DNA of 64,000 nucleotides from Bilophila sp964369665 (GCA_964369665.1 CAYJFS010000002.1:186001-250000); one strand, 5' to 3'; positions 44,028-53,281 are shown, counted from the stretch's first letter. Translations and numbers: made by a program. The notes: generated by a model from the sequence alone, not told the origin.

Positions 44028-44669
44028 ATGGGGCAAAAGGTTCATCCATATGGGTTTAGGCTTGGTTATAATAAAAACTGGCAGTCACGTTGGTTTAGTA
44101 AAAAAAATTATGCTGCCTATGTTTATGAAGACTATAAAATTCGTAAATACATAAAAAAGCTTTTGTATAGTGCAGGGATTTCTAAAATGGAAATAGAGCG
44201 CGCAGGTGGGAAGATATGCCTCATTCTTTCTACAGCTCGTCCAGGAATAGTAATCGGTCGAAAAGGTGTTGAAGTTGAAAAGCTTCGTTCTGATTTACGG
44301 AAAAAATTTGGTCAAGAGTTTTCTCTTGAAGTATCTGAAGTCCGTCGACCAGAAATAGATGCTCAACTCATAGGAGAGAATATTGCTATGCAGCTTGAAC
44401 GCCGAGTAGCTTTTCGTCGAGCTATGAAACGTACTGTAAGTATGGCTCGTAAATTTGGTGCAGAAGGTATAAAAATAACATGTTCTGGTCGTTTAGCAGG
44501 AGCAGAAATTGCTCGAACCGAATGGTATCGAGATGGACGTGTACCTCTACAAACATTGCGTGCAGATATTGATTATGGTTTTGCTGAGGCACATACAACA
44601 TATGGAATTATTGGTGTTAAAGTTTGGGTATATAAGGGTGAAATCCTTGATAAAGAGGTTGAGAAATAA
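44028..44669 (+). CDS. rpsC: 30S ribosomal protein S3
   Basis: The 213-residue protein at the mRNA entry has MGQKVHPYGFRLGYNKNWQS, the KH-domain motif VIGRKGVEVEKL and the C-terminal GRLAGAEIARTEWYRDGRVP. It lacks the long extra tail of some S3 proteins. Its stop overlaps the rplP start. Confidence 0.98.
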   Translation: MGQKVHPYGFRLGYNKNWQSRWFSKKNYAAYVYEDYKIRKYIKKLLYSAGISKMEIERAGGKICLILSTARPGIVIGRKGVEVEKLRSDLRKKFGQEFSLEVSEVRRPEIDAQLIGENIAMQLERRVAFRRAMKRTVSMARKFGAEGIKITCSGRLAGAEIARTEWYRDGRVPLQTLRADIDYGFAEAHTTYGIIGVKVWVYKGEILDKEVEK

Positions 44670-45082
44670 TGCTTGCACCTAAAAAAGTAAAATTTCGTAA
44701 ATGGCAAAAGGGACGTCTACGTGGTCCTGCATTACGTGGTGCCAAGATATCTTTTGGTGATATTGGTTTAAAGGCAGTAGAACATGGGAAGCTGACAAGT
44801 CAACAGATAGAAGCTGCACGTATTGCTATGATGAGACATATAAAGCGTGGAGGAAAGGTTTGGATTCGTATTTTTCCAGATCATCCTATAACAGCAAAGC
44901 CTTTGGAAACACGTCAAGGAAGTGGTAAAGGAGCTCCTGTTGGTTGGTGTGCTCCAGTAAAACCAGGTAGGATTTTATATGAAATTAAAGGTGTAAATCT
45001 TGAACTTGCAAGAGAAGCCTTAATTAGAGCAGCCCATAAGTTATCAGTAAAGACAGTTATTGTAGTAAAAGAAGGGCTTTAA
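44669..45082 (+). CDS. rplP: 50S ribosomal protein L16
   Basis: The 137-residue protein has MLAPKKVKFRKWQKGRLRG, RIFPDHPITAKPLETRQGSG KGAP and GRILYEIKG. It sits near the A-site. It overlaps rpsC by 1 nt (TAATG). Confidence 0.98.
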   Translation: MLAPKKVKFRKWQKGRLRGPALRGAKISFGDIGLKAVEHGKLTSQQIEAARIAMMRHIKRGGKVWIRIFPDHPITAKPLETRQGSGKGAPVGWCAPVKPGRILYEIKGVNLELAREALIRAAHKLSVKTVIVVKEGL

Positions 45083-45084
45083 TC

Positions 45085-45270
45085 ATGAGAGCCAATGAGT
45101 TGAGAAAGTTAAGCATTGAAGATCTCAAGAAAAAACTTTTTGAGCAACGTCAAGAGTTTTTTAATTTACGTTTTCAACATGCAACAACACCAATAGAAAA
45201 GACGTCATCTTTTTCTAAAGTACGTAAATCTATTGCAAGAATTTTGACAGTTTTAAAGGAAAAAGTATAA
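45085..45270 (+). CDS. rpmC: 50S ribosomal protein L29
   Basis: A 61-residue two-helix protein (MRANELRKLSIEDLKKKLFE, then LFNLRFQ-type QEFFNLRFQHATTP) at the tunnel exit. It lies 2 nt after rplP. Confidence 0.96.
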   Translation: MRANELRKLSIEDLKKKLFEQRQEFFNLRFQHATTPIEKTSSFSKVRKSIARILTVLKEKV

Positions 45271-45543
45271 ATGATGTCACAAGTTTTTATAGAAAAGCGT
45301 AAGGGTCGAAGCTTGATAGGTACAGTTGTTAGTGATAAAAATGATAAAACAATTACGGTTCGTGTTGAAACATTAGTAAAGCATCCTCTTTTAAAAAAAT
45401 ATGTTCGTCGTCGTAAAAAATTTATGGCTCATGATCCTATGAATGACTGTAAGATTGGTGATAAGGTAAAAATAATAGAATTTAGGCCATTGAGTCGTAA
45501 TAAACGTTGGCACCTTGTAACAATAATTGAAAAGGCTATTTAA
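45271..45543 (+). CDS. rpsQ: 30S ribosomal protein S17
   Basis: A 90-residue OB-fold primary rRNA-binding protein with RSLIGTVVSDKNDKTITVRV, HPLLKKYVRRRKKFMAHDP and GDKVKIIEFRPLSRNKRW. It starts immediately after the rpmC stop; two Met codons in tandem leave the exact start open by one residue. Confidence 0.97.
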   Translation: MMSQVFIEKRKGRSLIGTVVSDKNDKTITVRVETLVKHPLLKKYVRRRKKFMAHDPMNDCKIGDKVKIIEFRPLSRNKRWHLVTIIEKAI

Positions 45544-45558
45544 ACTAGGTTAGATTTT

Positions 45559-45927
45559 ATGATTCAAGTTCAGTCAACATTACAGGTAGCAGATAATTCT
45601 GGAGCTAAAAAGATAGCATGTATCAAAGTTTTAGGTGGATCTAAACGACGCTATGCTACTGTTGGTGATATTATTGTTGTTTCTGTGAAAGATGCTATCC
45701 CACATAGTAAGGTGAAAAAAGGTGAGGTACTACAGGCTGTCATTGTTCGAACAAAGAAGGAAGTTCGTCGTGTAGATGGTTCATATATTAAGTTTGATTC
45801 TAATGCAGCAGTATTACTTTCTAAACAGGGTGAACCAATAGGTACACGTATTTTTGGCCCTGTAGCACGTGAATTGCGTGCTCGAAACTTTATGAAAATA
45901 GTCTCTCTTGCTCATGAGGTTTTATAG
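45559..45927 (+). CDS. rplN: 50S ribosomal protein L14
   Basis: The 122-residue protein has MIQVQSTLQVADNSGAKKIA, the signature VVRTKKEVRRVDGSYIKFD-type region and FGPVARELRARNFMKIVSLA. It forms part of the subunit interface. Confidence 0.98.
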   Translation: MIQVQSTLQVADNSGAKKIACIKVLGGSKRRYATVGDIIVVSVKDAIPHSKVKKGEVLQAVIVRTKKEVRRVDGSYIKFDSNAAVLLSKQGEPIGTRIFGPVARELRARNFMKIVSLAHEVL

Positions 45928-45936
45928 GAACTATTT

Positions 45937-46257
45937 ATGAAACAATCCCGTATTAGAAAAGATGATAAAGTAATGGTTGTTGTTGGAAAAGATAAAGGTA
46001 AGATTGGTAAAGTTCTTAAAATTATTCGTAAGCACGACAGTATCATTGTAGAAAAGTTAAACATTGTAAAGCGTCATGTAAAGCCTAATCCATATCGTAA
46101 AGAAGTAGGTGGTGTGGTTGACAAAGAAATGCCTATACATATTTCAAATTTAATGGTTATTTGTAATGCTTGTTCTTTTCCTACACGTGTTGGTTACCAG
46201 TATAGCAAAGAGGGTAAAAAAAATCGTGTTTGCAAAAAATGTAATGAAATATTGTAA
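45937..46257 (+). CDS. rplX: 50S ribosomal protein L24
   Basis: The 106-residue assembly initiator has the KOW motif RKDDKVMVVVGKDKGKIGKV and a four-cysteine C-terminal end (C56-type CNACSFPTRVGYQ and CKKCNEIL), a possible zinc knot seen in many bacterial L24 proteins. Confidence 0.97.
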   Translation: MKQSRIRKDDKVMVVVGKDKGKIGKVLKIIRKHDSIIVEKLNIVKRHVKPNPYRKEVGGVVDKEMPIHISNLMVICNACSFPTRVGYQYSKEGKKNRVCKKCNEIL

Positions 46258-46269
46258 CTAGGTAAAAGT

Positions 46270-46809
46270 ATGACACGTCTTGAGAATATGTATCGTGAGA
46301 AAGTAATACCTTTATTGCAGAAAGAGTTTTTATATCCATCTATTATGCAAGTTCCTACAGTAAAAAAGGTTGCTTTAAATATAGGTTTAGGTTCAGCTAG
46401 TCAAAATAATAAGATTATGGAAGAAGCTATTTCCGAGCTTTCTTCTATTGCAGCCCAAAAGTCTGTTATGACTCGTGCTAAAAAGTCTATAGCATCATTT
46501 AAATTACGTGAAGGTATGCCTATTGGTTGTCGTGTTGTTTTAAGAAAAGAGCGTATGTGGGATTTTCTTGATAAACTAATGAATTTTGCTTTACCTAGAG
46601 TTCGTGATTTTAGAGGTGTCTCTGATCATGGATTTGATGGCCATGGAAATTTTACTCTTGGTATTAAAGAGCATTCAATTTTTCCTGAACTAGAAATAGA
46701 TCGAATAGAGAATCCAAAAGGTATGAATATAACTATTGTAACATCTGCCTATACAGATAGTGAAGGGAAGGTATTGCTTGATCTTTTGGGTATGCCTTTT
46801 AGAAAATAA
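46270..46809 (+). CDS. rplE: 50S ribosomal protein L5
   Basis: The 179-residue 5S-rRNA-binding protein has VPTVKKVALNIGLGSASQNN, FKLREGMPIGCRVVLR and RDFRGVSDHGFDGHGNFTLG. Its stop overlaps the ribosome binding site of rpsN. Confidence 0.98.
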   Translation: MTRLENMYREKVIPLLQKEFLYPSIMQVPTVKKVALNIGLGSASQNNKIMEEAISELSSIAAQKSVMTRAKKSIASFKLREGMPIGCRVVLRKERMWDFLDKLMNFALPRVRDFRGVSDHGFDGHGNFTLGIKEHSIFPELEIDRIENPKGMNITIVTSAYTDSEGKVLLDLLGMPFRK

Positions 46810-46821
46810 AGGAGTTTAATA

Positions 46822-47007
46822 GTGTCACGTACTTCTCTTGAAGTGAAAGCAAAGCGTAAACCAAAATTTATGGCTCGATTTTATAATCGTTGTCCCATTT
46901 GTGGAAGAGCACGCTCATATTTACGTAAATTTGGACTATGTCGTATATGTTTTCGTAGTATGGCACATCGTGGTGAACTGCCTGGTGTTCGTAAATCAAG
47001 TTGGTAA
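46822..47007 (+). CDS. rpsN: 30S ribosomal protein S14 (zinc-binding type)
   Basis: A 61-residue short S14 with the intact zinc ribbon CPICGRARSYLRKFGLCRIC and a C-terminal RSMAHRGELPGVRKSSW. GTG start with AAAGGAG upstream, partly formed by the rplE stop. Confidence 0.97.
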   Translation: MSRTSLEVKAKRKPKFMARFYNRCPICGRARSYLRKFGLCRICFRSMAHRGELPGVRKSSW

Positions 47008-47035
47008 ATATAAGTTGTTTTAGGAGAGTAGTTAA

Positions 47036-47416
47036 ATGATGACAGATCCCATAGCAGATATGCTTACATGTATTCGTAATGCGCATCTAGCTCTTCATAG
47101 AGAAGTACGTGTACGTTTTTCGAAAACAAAGGAAGCAATTGCAAATATTCTTAAACAAGAAGGTTATCTTGAAGAAGTAAAAATAGATGGAAAGTTTCTT
47201 TTAGTTAGTCTTAAGTATTATAAAGGTAAAGCTGCTATTGAAGGTTTGAAGCGTATTAGTAAGCCAGGTCGTAGAGTATATGTTGGTTTTAATGAGATAC
47301 CACAAGTACAGAATGGTCTTGGTATATGCATTCTTTCTACATCTAAAGGTGTTCTTAGTGGTTATACAGCACATCATATAAAAGTTGGTGGTGAGATTTT
47401 ATGCGAGATATGGTAG
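47036..47416 (+). CDS. rpsH: 30S ribosomal protein S8
   Basis: The 126-residue protein has DPIADMLTCIRNAHLALHRE, GRRVYVGFNEIPQVQNGLGI and the C-terminal signature STSKGVLSGYTAHHIKVGGE. In enterics it represses the spc operon by binding rplE mRNA. AGGAG precedes two possible Met starts. Confidence 0.97.
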   Translation: MMTDPIADMLTCIRNAHLALHREVRVRFSKTKEAIANILKQEGYLEEVKIDGKFLLVSLKYYKGKAAIEGLKRISKPGRRVYVGFNEIPQVQNGLGICILSTSKGVLSGYTAHHIKVGGEILCEIW

Positions 47417-47424
47417 GTTAGTCT

Positions 47425-47970
47425 ATGTCTAGAATTGGGAAATTACCTATAACTATTCCTTCTGGTGTAGAAGTTAAACTTTTCCAGAGTTATATAGAGA
47501 TTAAAAGCTCAAAATATACTCTTACAACACCATTATGTGATCTTGTTTCATATGAAATTTTGGATGGAACGATACGTCTTATTTGTAAATATGATACACG
47601 TGAGGCACGTGCTCAATATGGTTTGCGTCGAACACTTCTTGCTAATTGTATTGAAGGTGTAACAAAAGGTTTTTCAAAAACATTAGAGGTTATTGGTGTT
47701 GGTTATCGTGTAGCAGTGAAAGGTAATATTGTAGAGTTATCTGTTGGCTATTCACATCCTGTACATATAGATTTACCTACAGGAATTACCGCAAAAGCTG
47801 AAGGACAGAAACTTACTGTTATGGGTGCAGATAAGGCGCTTGTTGGAGAGGTAGCTGCACGTATTCGTCGAATAAGAAAGCCTGAGCCATATAAAGGTAA
47901 AGGTATTAAATATGAAACAGAAATTATTAGACGCAAGGCTGGAAAATCTGGAAGCAAAGGTAAGAAATAG
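47425..47970 (+). CDS. rplF: 50S ribosomal protein L6
   Basis: The 181-residue protein of the sarcin-ricin neighbourhood has MSRIGKLPITIPSGVEVK, GVTKGFSKTLEVIGVGYRV and the C-terminal PEPYKGKGIKYETEIIRRKA. Confidence 0.98.
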   Translation: MSRIGKLPITIPSGVEVKLFQSYIEIKSSKYTLTTPLCDLVSYEILDGTIRLICKYDTREARAQYGLRRTLLANCIEGVTKGFSKTLEVIGVGYRVAVKGNIVELSVGYSHPVHIDLPTGITAKAEGQKLTVMGADKALVGEVAARIRRIRKPEPYKGKGIKYETEIIRRKAGKSGSKGKK

Positions 47971-47982
47971 TAGGTGATTTAA

Positions 47983-48342
47983 ATGGTTTTAAGTAAAAAT
48001 GAATATAGATACCAACGTAAAATACGTATTCGTAAAAAGATTTTTGGTACAGCTGAACGTCCACGTTTAGTTGTATATCGTTCAAATTTGCATACATATG
48101 TTCAAGTTGTAGACGATTTTTCAGGTATTACGTTATTAGCTACATCTACGCTTTCCATTTTTGGCAAAAAGAAAAAAAGCTCCTGTAATATTTCTGATGC
48201 ACAATCAGTAGGTAAAAAAATAGCACAATTAGCTTTAGAAAAGAACATTAAAAAGGTTGTGTTTGATAGGAATGGTTATTTATATCATGGAAAGGTAAAA
48301 GCTGTTGCTGATGGTGCTAGAGAAGGTGGCTTAGAATTTTAA
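47983..48342 (+). CDS. rplR: 50S ribosomal protein L18
   Basis: The 119-residue 5S-rRNA-binding protein has RKIRIRKKIFGTAERPRLVV YRSN and the C-terminal VVFDRNGYLYHGKVKAVADG AREGGLEF. Confidence 0.97.
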   Translation: MVLSKNEYRYQRKIRIRKKIFGTAERPRLVVYRSNLHTYVQVVDDFSGITLLATSTLSIFGKKKKSSCNISDAQSVGKKIAQLALEKNIKKVVFDRNGYLYHGKVKAVADGAREGGLEF

Positions 48343-48363
48343 TTTAAGGTAAAAGGCTATTTC

Positions 48364-48855
48364 ATGGAACAAGTAGAACTAGGACTTATAGAGAAAATTG
48401 TCTCTTTAAATAGAGTGGCTAAAGTTGTAAAGGGAGGTCGACGCTTTAGTTTTAGTGCTCTTGTTGTTGTTGGTGATGGAAGTGGAAGTGTTGGTTTTGG
48501 ACTAGGTAAAGCACAAGAAGTTCCTGAAGCTTTAAGGAAAGCTACTGACCAGGCACGGAAAACAATGATAAAAATTCCTTTAATAGAAGGAACATTACCA
48601 TATGAAGTTTTAGGAGAATTTTGTGCTGGTAGAGTTATACTTAAACCTGCTTCACGTGGTACAGGTATTATTGCTGGTGGTGCTGTTCGAGCAATTATGG
48701 AAGCTGCTGGTGTAACAGATATTTTAGCAAAGGCTATTGGCACTAATAATCCTCATAATGTTCTTAGAGCAACTATGGCAGGACTTTCTTCACTACGTAG
48801 CGCTGCTATTGTAAGTAATATACGTGGTAAAAATTTAGAAATTTTTAGGAAGTAA
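48364..48855 (+). CDS. rpsE: 30S ribosomal protein S5
   Basis: The 163-residue protein has the signature LNRVAKVVKGGRRFSFSALV, VGDGSGSVGFGLGKAQEVPE and the C-terminal fold with KAIGTNNPHNVLRATM. It contributes to decoding accuracy and mRNA entry. Confidence 0.98.
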   Translation: MEQVELGLIEKIVSLNRVAKVVKGGRRFSFSALVVVGDGSGSVGFGLGKAQEVPEALRKATDQARKTMIKIPLIEGTLPYEVLGEFCAGRVILKPASRGTGIIAGGAVRAIMEAAGVTDILAKAIGTNNPHNVLRATMAGLSSLRSAAIVSNIRGKNLEIFRK

Positions 48856-48857
48856 TT

Positions 48858-49046
48858 ATGTCTACAAAACTTATAGTAAAACTTACAAGAAGTCGTATAG
48901 GTTGTAATCCTAATCAACGTAAAGTTTTAGATGCACTTGGATTGCATAGGCGTGAAACAGTAAAAAATTTTCCTGATAATCCTGCTATACATGGTATGCT
49001 TAGTAAAGTATCACACTTGATAGAGGTAAAAAATGAATCTGAATAA
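48858..49046 (+). CDS. rpmD: 50S ribosomal protein L30
   Basis: A 62-residue protein with KLIVKLTRSRIGCNPNQRKV and LGLHRRETVKNFPDNPAIHG. Its end overlaps the rplO start by 14 nt. Confidence 0.96.
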   Translation: MSTKLIVKLTRSRIGCNPNQRKVLDALGLHRRETVKNFPDNPAIHGMLSKVSHLIEVKNESE

Positions 49047-49494
49047 TCTGTTTCCTTTTTCAGAGCAGCAGAAAAAATGTAAGCGTGTTGGCCGTGGTTC
49101 TGGATCTGGTTGGGGATGTACTTCTGGTAAAGGCAATAAAGGTCAAAATGCTCGTTCTGGTGGTGGTGTTCGTCCAGGATTTGAAGGTGGTCAGATGCCG
49201 CTTCAACGTCGGCTACCAAAGCATGGTTTTAACAATTTAGTGTTTAGCAAAAAGTATGCAGTTATTAATATTGACTGTTTAATTAATTCTTTTGAAGATA
49301 AGACTGATATTACTATTGAAGATATTTATAAACGTAAGCTTTGTCCTGTTGGATCTTTTATAAAGATTCTTGCTGGTGGAGATCTTGCTAAGATAATAAA
49401 AGTTGAAGCACATAAATTTAGTCAAGCTGCAAAAAGAAAAATACAGTCTGCTGGTGGTGAAATTAAAGAATTGGAAGGAAAAGTTGGTGAATAA
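49033..49494 (+). CDS. rplO: 50S ribosomal protein L15
   Basis: The 153-residue assembly protein has RVGRGSGSGWGCTSGKGNKG Q and the glycine-rich GGGVRPGFEGGQMPLQRRLP KHGF. The N-terminus MNLNNLFPFSEQQKKCK is a variant of the usual MxLxxLxP start. Its stop overlaps the GTG start of secY. Confidence 0.97.
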   Translation: MNLNNLFPFSEQQKKCKRVGRGSGSGWGCTSGKGNKGQNARSGGGVRPGFEGGQMPLQRRLPKHGFNNLVFSKKYAVINIDCLINSFEDKTDITIEDIYKRKLCPVGSFIKILAGGDLAKIIKVEAHKFSQAAKRKIQSAGGEIKELEGKVGE

Positions 49495-50809
49495 GTCAAG
49501 AACGAATGTTCCTTCAGAGCTTTCTGTGTCTCCAGAATTACAAACAAAGCTTTTATGGACAGTAGGTTTACTATGTGCTTATCGTATAGGTGTACATATC
49601 CCTGTTCCTGGTGTAGATAGTGTTGCTTTAGCTCATTTTTTTGAAAGTGTTGCAGGAACCCTTTTTGGACTTTTTGATATGTTTTCTGGTGGTGGTTTAC
49701 GTAATGTTTCTGTTTTTGCACTTGGAATTATGCCATATATTTCTGCATCTATAATTATGCAGTTGTTACAGGTTGTAATGCCTGAGTTTAAACGTATGAC
49801 AAAAGAAGAGGGTGCTAATGGGCGACGTAAAATTATACAGTATACACGTTATGGGACAGTACTTATTACTATTATACAAGGTTTAGGGATAGCTGTGGGG
49901 CTTGAGACTATGTACAGCCCATCAAATATACCTATAGTTCTTTCTCCTGGATGGACATTTCGGATAGTTACAGTTTTGACGCTTACTGCTGGAACAGTAA
50001 TTATTATGTGGTTTGGTGAACAAATTACAATAAAAGGTATTGGTAATGGTATTTCATTGATTATTTTTTCTGGGATAGTTGTTGGCATTCCAGGTGCTGT
50101 AGTAAAAACATATCAACTAATAAAAATTGGTGAAATAAATATTTTTGTTGTAGTAGGTTTAGCTCTATTTATGTTTGCAGTTCTTGTTGGAGTTGTTTTT
50201 ATGGAAAGAGCACAGAGAAGAATTCCAATTCAATATGCTAAGCGTCAAATGGGTAGAAAGGTCTATGGTGGTCAGTCAACACATTTGCCCTTACGAATTA
50301 ATACTGCTGGTGTTATTCCACCAATTTTTGCATCCAGCTTATTGTTATTTCCTGCTACAATAGCAAGTTTTGAGATAGCAGACTGGTTAAAAGCTTTAGC
50401 AGTATGGTTTTCTCCTTCAACTTTTTTATACAATTTTATTTTTGTTATACTTATATTTTTCTTTTGCTTTTTTTATACTGCTATTATTTTTGATACAAAA
50501 GATGTTGCAGATAATTTAAAGAAAGCCGGTGGGTTTGTTCCTGGGATTCGTCCTGGAGAGAAAACAAAAAAATATATGGATAGTGTTCTTTCAAGGCTTA
50601 CATTTTGGGGAGCTGTATATATTTCAGTTATTTCTGTTTTGCCAATGTTGCTAATTGCACAGTTTAACGTTCCTTTTTATTTTGGTGGTACAAGTATTCT
50701 TATTCTTGTTGGGGTTGCAATAGATTTTATGTCACAGATAGAATCTCATTTTATATCTCGGCAGTATGAAGGTCTCATGAATAAAACAAAGTCTAAAGCA
50801 CGGAGCTAG
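49487..50809 (+). CDS. secY: preprotein translocase subunit SecY
   Basis: SecY is the channel of the Sec translocon. I start it at GTG 49487 (VNKSRTNVPSELSVSPELQT), giving 440 residues and ten membrane spans, with AAGGAA about 7 nt upstream; the earlier open frame reads antiphase through rplO. Signatures are YRIGVHIPVPGVD, MFSGGGLRNVSVFALGIMPY and the cytosolic FVPGIRPGEKT loop. Confidence 0.96.
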   Translation: MNKSRTNVPSELSVSPELQTKLLWTVGLLCAYRIGVHIPVPGVDSVALAHFFESVAGTLFGLFDMFSGGGLRNVSVFALGIMPYISASIIMQLLQVVMPEFKRMTKEEGANGRRKIIQYTRYGTVLITIIQGLGIAVGLETMYSPSNIPIVLSPGWTFRIVTVLTLTAGTVIIMWFGEQITIKGIGNGISLIIFSGIVVGIPGAVVKTYQLIKIGEINIFVVVGLALFMFAVLVGVVFMERAQRRIPIQYAKRQMGRKVYGGQSTHLPLRINTAGVIPPIFASSLLLFPATIASFEIADWLKALAVWFSPSTFLYNFIFVILIFFFCFFYTAIIFDTKDVADNLKKAGGFVPGIRPGEKTKKYMDSVLSRLTFWGAVYISVISVLPMLLIAQFNVPFYFGGTSILILVGVAIDFMSQIESHFISRQYEGLMNKTKSKARS

Positions 50810-50813
50810 AATA

Positions 50814-51581
50814 TTGAAAAAGTATCGAGATGTATTTCTTAAAAATGAAAAAGAAATAGGGATACTTAGAGATGCTAATAAGATAGTTGCAACAATATTA
50901 GATGAGCTTGGAAGGAACATTAAACCAGGTCTTTCTACATTTTATTTTGAAGAGCTTGTTCAAAAAATGTGTAAAGAATTTAAAGTAAAACCAGCATTTC
51001 AAGGATATCATGATTATCCCTTTGCATTATGTTGTTCTGTTAATGAAGCTGTTGTTCATGGTTTTCCTTCAAAAGAGAAAGTGTTAGAAGAAGGTGATAT
51101 TGTAAGTTTTGATGTCGGTGTTACATATAAGGGATTCCATGGAGATGCTGCTCGAACATTTGGTGTAGGCTCTATTTCTAAAGAGGCATCTCGCCTTATA
51201 CAAGTTACATCAGAAAGTTTAGAACTTGGAGTTCAAGCAGCCTGTGTAGGGAACCATGTATATGATATTTCTGCTGCAATACAGCAGCACATAGAGTGTT
51301 CAGATTTTAGTATAGTGAAATGTTTTGTTGGCCATGGAATAGGAACAGGATTGCATGAAAAGCCTGAAATACCAAATTTTGTTCCATATAATGGTCCAGG
51401 ATTACCTCTTAAAGTAGGTATGGTTTTAGCAATAGAGCCAATGGTAACAATAGGTTCATCGGATGTAAAAATTTTAGAAGATAAATGGACAGCTGTTACC
51501 TGTGATAACTCGCTAGCTGCACATTTCGAACATAGTGTGGCAGTACTTTCTACTGGTCCATATATTTTGGATCAGCTATAA
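50814..51581 (+). CDS. map: methionine aminopeptidase
   Basis: The 255-residue type I enzyme removes N-terminal Met. All metal ligands are present: D100, D111, H174, E208 and E239; H82 in VVHGFPS matches the substrate histidine. The start is TTG 50814, with GGAG about 8 nt before it. It lies 4 nt after secY, the conserved secY-map-rpmJ order. Confidence 0.97.
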   Translation: MKKYRDVFLKNEKEIGILRDANKIVATILDELGRNIKPGLSTFYFEELVQKMCKEFKVKPAFQGYHDYPFALCCSVNEAVVHGFPSKEKVLEEGDIVSFDVGVTYKGFHGDAARTFGVGSISKEASRLIQVTSESLELGVQAACVGNHVYDISAAIQQHIECSDFSIVKCFVGHGIGTGLHEKPEIPNFVPYNGPGLPLKVGMVLAIEPMVTIGSSDVKILEDKWTAVTCDNSLAAHFEHSVAVLSTGPYILDQL

Positions 51582-51607
51582 CATACATATAGAAATTATG
51601 GGTTTTC

Positions 51608-51636
51608 TTGACAAGATATATAAAACAAGATAAGGG
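51608..51636 (+). promoter_or_regulatory. candidate internal promoter before rpmJ
   Basis: In the 118-nt gap after map, a consensus TTGACA (51608-51613) is followed after 17 nt by TAAGGG (51631-51636), a poor -10. It could start a separate alpha-operon transcript (rpmJ-rpsM-rpsK-rpsD-rpoA-rplQ). Confidence 0.35.
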
Positions 51637-51699
51637 TTCCTGTTTTAGGATAAAAGATAGTAGCCTGTTTATTGAAATTATTTTTATAGGAAGTTTGTT

Positions 51700-51813
51700 A
51701 TGAAAGTTCGGCCATCAGTGAAGAAGATTTGTCCTAAATGTAAAATTATTAGGCGTAGAGGTATACTTAGAGTTATTTGTGAAAATCCTAGACATAAGCA
51801 GTGTCAAGGATAA
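51700..51813 (+). CDS. rpmJ: 50S ribosomal protein L36
   Basis: A 37-residue protein (MKVRPSVKKICPKCKIIRRR, ending NPRHKQCQG) with the complete zinc site C11, C14, C27, H32. AGGAAG precedes the ATG. It heads the alpha operon. Confidence 0.97.
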   Translation: MKVRPSVKKICPKCKIIRRRGILRVICENPRHKQCQG

Positions 51814-51831
51814 ATTTTTAGGAGAGAAACT

Positions 51832-52200
51832 GTGGCCAGAATTGCTGGTGTTGATTTACCCAAAGGAAAGCATGCAGACATTGCTTTAACGTATATTTAT
51901 GGTGTTGGTCGAGTAACAGCACGTAAAGTTCTTGATAGTGTTGGAATTAAATGGGATCAAAAAATAGATAATCTTTCAGCTGAAGAACTTAATGAAGTAC
52001 GTAAAGAGTTAGAACAACATTATAAAATAGAGGGTGATTTACGTAGAGATGTCTCTGCTCACATTAAACGTTTAATGGGTATTGGTTGTTATCGTGGTCT
52101 TAGACATAGGAAAGGACTTCCAGTTCATGGTCAAAGAACACATACTAATGCTCGAACACGTAAAGGACCACGTCGTGGTGCTGTAGGTAAGAAGAAGTAA
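51832..52200 (+). CDS. rpsM: 30S ribosomal protein S13
   Basis: The 122-residue protein has ARIAGVDLPKGKHADIALTY, GIGCYRGLRHRKGLPVHGQR and TRKGPRRGAVGKKK. GTG start with AGGAG upstream. It contacts P-site tRNA. Confidence 0.98.
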   Translation: MARIAGVDLPKGKHADIALTYIYGVGRVTARKVLDSVGIKWDQKIDNLSAEELNEVRKELEQHYKIEGDLRRDVSAHIKRLMGIGCYRGLRHRKGLPVHGQRTHTNARTRKGPRRGAVGKKK

Positions 52201-52242
52201 GAGAAAAATAAGAGCTTATATTTATAAGTATGGAAAAAAGAT

Positions 52243-52632
52243 ATGGCAAAACCAAAACGTCTAAGTAAGAAACGTGAGAAGAAGAATGTTCCTGTAGGTG
52301 TTGCTTATATTCAAGCATCATTTAACAATACTATTGTTACTTTTACAGATACTCGTGGAAATACAATTAGTTGGGCAAGTTCTGGTCAGAGTGGATTTAA
52401 AGGTTCTCGAAAGTCCACGCCTTTTGCTGCACAGGTTGCTGCAGAGCAAGCAGCCCGTAGAGCACAGGATAATGGTATGAAAACGCTTGGTATATATATA
52501 AGTGGTCCAGGTGCTGGTCGTGAAGCAGCAATGCGTGCTATTAACATAGTAGGCTTTAGAGTTGCGTTTATCCGCGATATTACACCTATTCCACATAATG
52601 GTTGTCGCCCTCCTAAGCGACGTCGTGTTTAG
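52243..52632 (+). CDS. rpsK: 30S ribosomal protein S11
   Basis: The 129-residue platform protein has GVAYIQASFNNTIVTFTDTR GNTISWASSG and the C-terminal DITPIPHNGCRPPKRRRV. Confidence 0.98.
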   Translation: MAKPKRLSKKREKKNVPVGVAYIQASFNNTIVTFTDTRGNTISWASSGQSGFKGSRKSTPFAAQVAAEQAARRAQDNGMKTLGIYISGPGAGREAAMRAINIVGFRVAFIRDITPIPHNGCRPPKRRRV

Positions 52633-52654
52633 TTTTTAGAGGAGGATTTTAGTC

Positions 52655-53281
52655 TTGGCTAAATATAGTGATGCCAAATGTCGTTTATGTCGTCGTGAAG
52701 GAACAAAGTTATTTTTGAAAGGTGATCGTTGTTTTACTGATAAATGTGCATATGATCGTCGACCATATGCTCCTGGACAGCATGGACGTGTTCGTAAAAA
52801 AATGAGTGATTATGCTGTTCAACTTCGTGAAAAACAGAAAGTTCGTCGTGTTTATGGTATGTTAGAAAAACAGTTCCATGGATATTTTGTTAGTGCAGAT
52901 ATGGCAAAAGGTGTAACTGGGGTAAATCTTCTTTCTTACCTTGAACGACGTCTTGATAATGTTGTCTATCGTCTTGGGTTTGCAAACTCAAGATCACAAG
53001 CACGTCAGCTTATTAGACATGGTATTTTTAAGTTGAATGGTCATAAAGTAACTATTCCTTCACTACAGGTTAGTGTTGGTGATAGTATTGAGGTGCCTGA
53101 AAAGAGCCGTAATATTTCTGTGCTAGGTGAAGCACAGGGATCTGTTGCTCGTCGTGGTTGCCCTTCCTGGCTTGAATTAGATGCGTCTAACTTTAGAGGT
53201 ATAGTAAAAGCTTTACCTCAACGTGAGGATATCCAATTTCCTATCAATGAGCATCTTATTGTTGAGCTTTATTCCAAATAG
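52655..53281 (+). CDS. rpsD: 30S ribosomal protein S4
   Basis: The 208-residue protein has the N-terminal CRLCRREGTKLFLKGDRCFT DKCAYDRRPYAPG segment with Cys in CxxC...CxxxxxC (possible zinc), and the S4 domain LERRLDNVVYRLGFANSRSQ ARQLIRHG. TTG start with GAGGAGG 8 nt before it. S4 is a known autogenous repressor of alpha operons. Confidence 0.97.
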   Translation: MAKYSDAKCRLCRREGTKLFLKGDRCFTDKCAYDRRPYAPGQHGRVRKKMSDYAVQLREKQKVRRVYGMLEKQFHGYFVSADMAKGVTGVNLLSYLERRLDNVVYRLGFANSRSQARQLIRHGIFKLNGHKVTIPSLQVSVGDSIEVPEKSRNISVLGEAQGSVARRGCPSWLELDASNFRGIVKALPQREDIQFPINEHLIVELYSK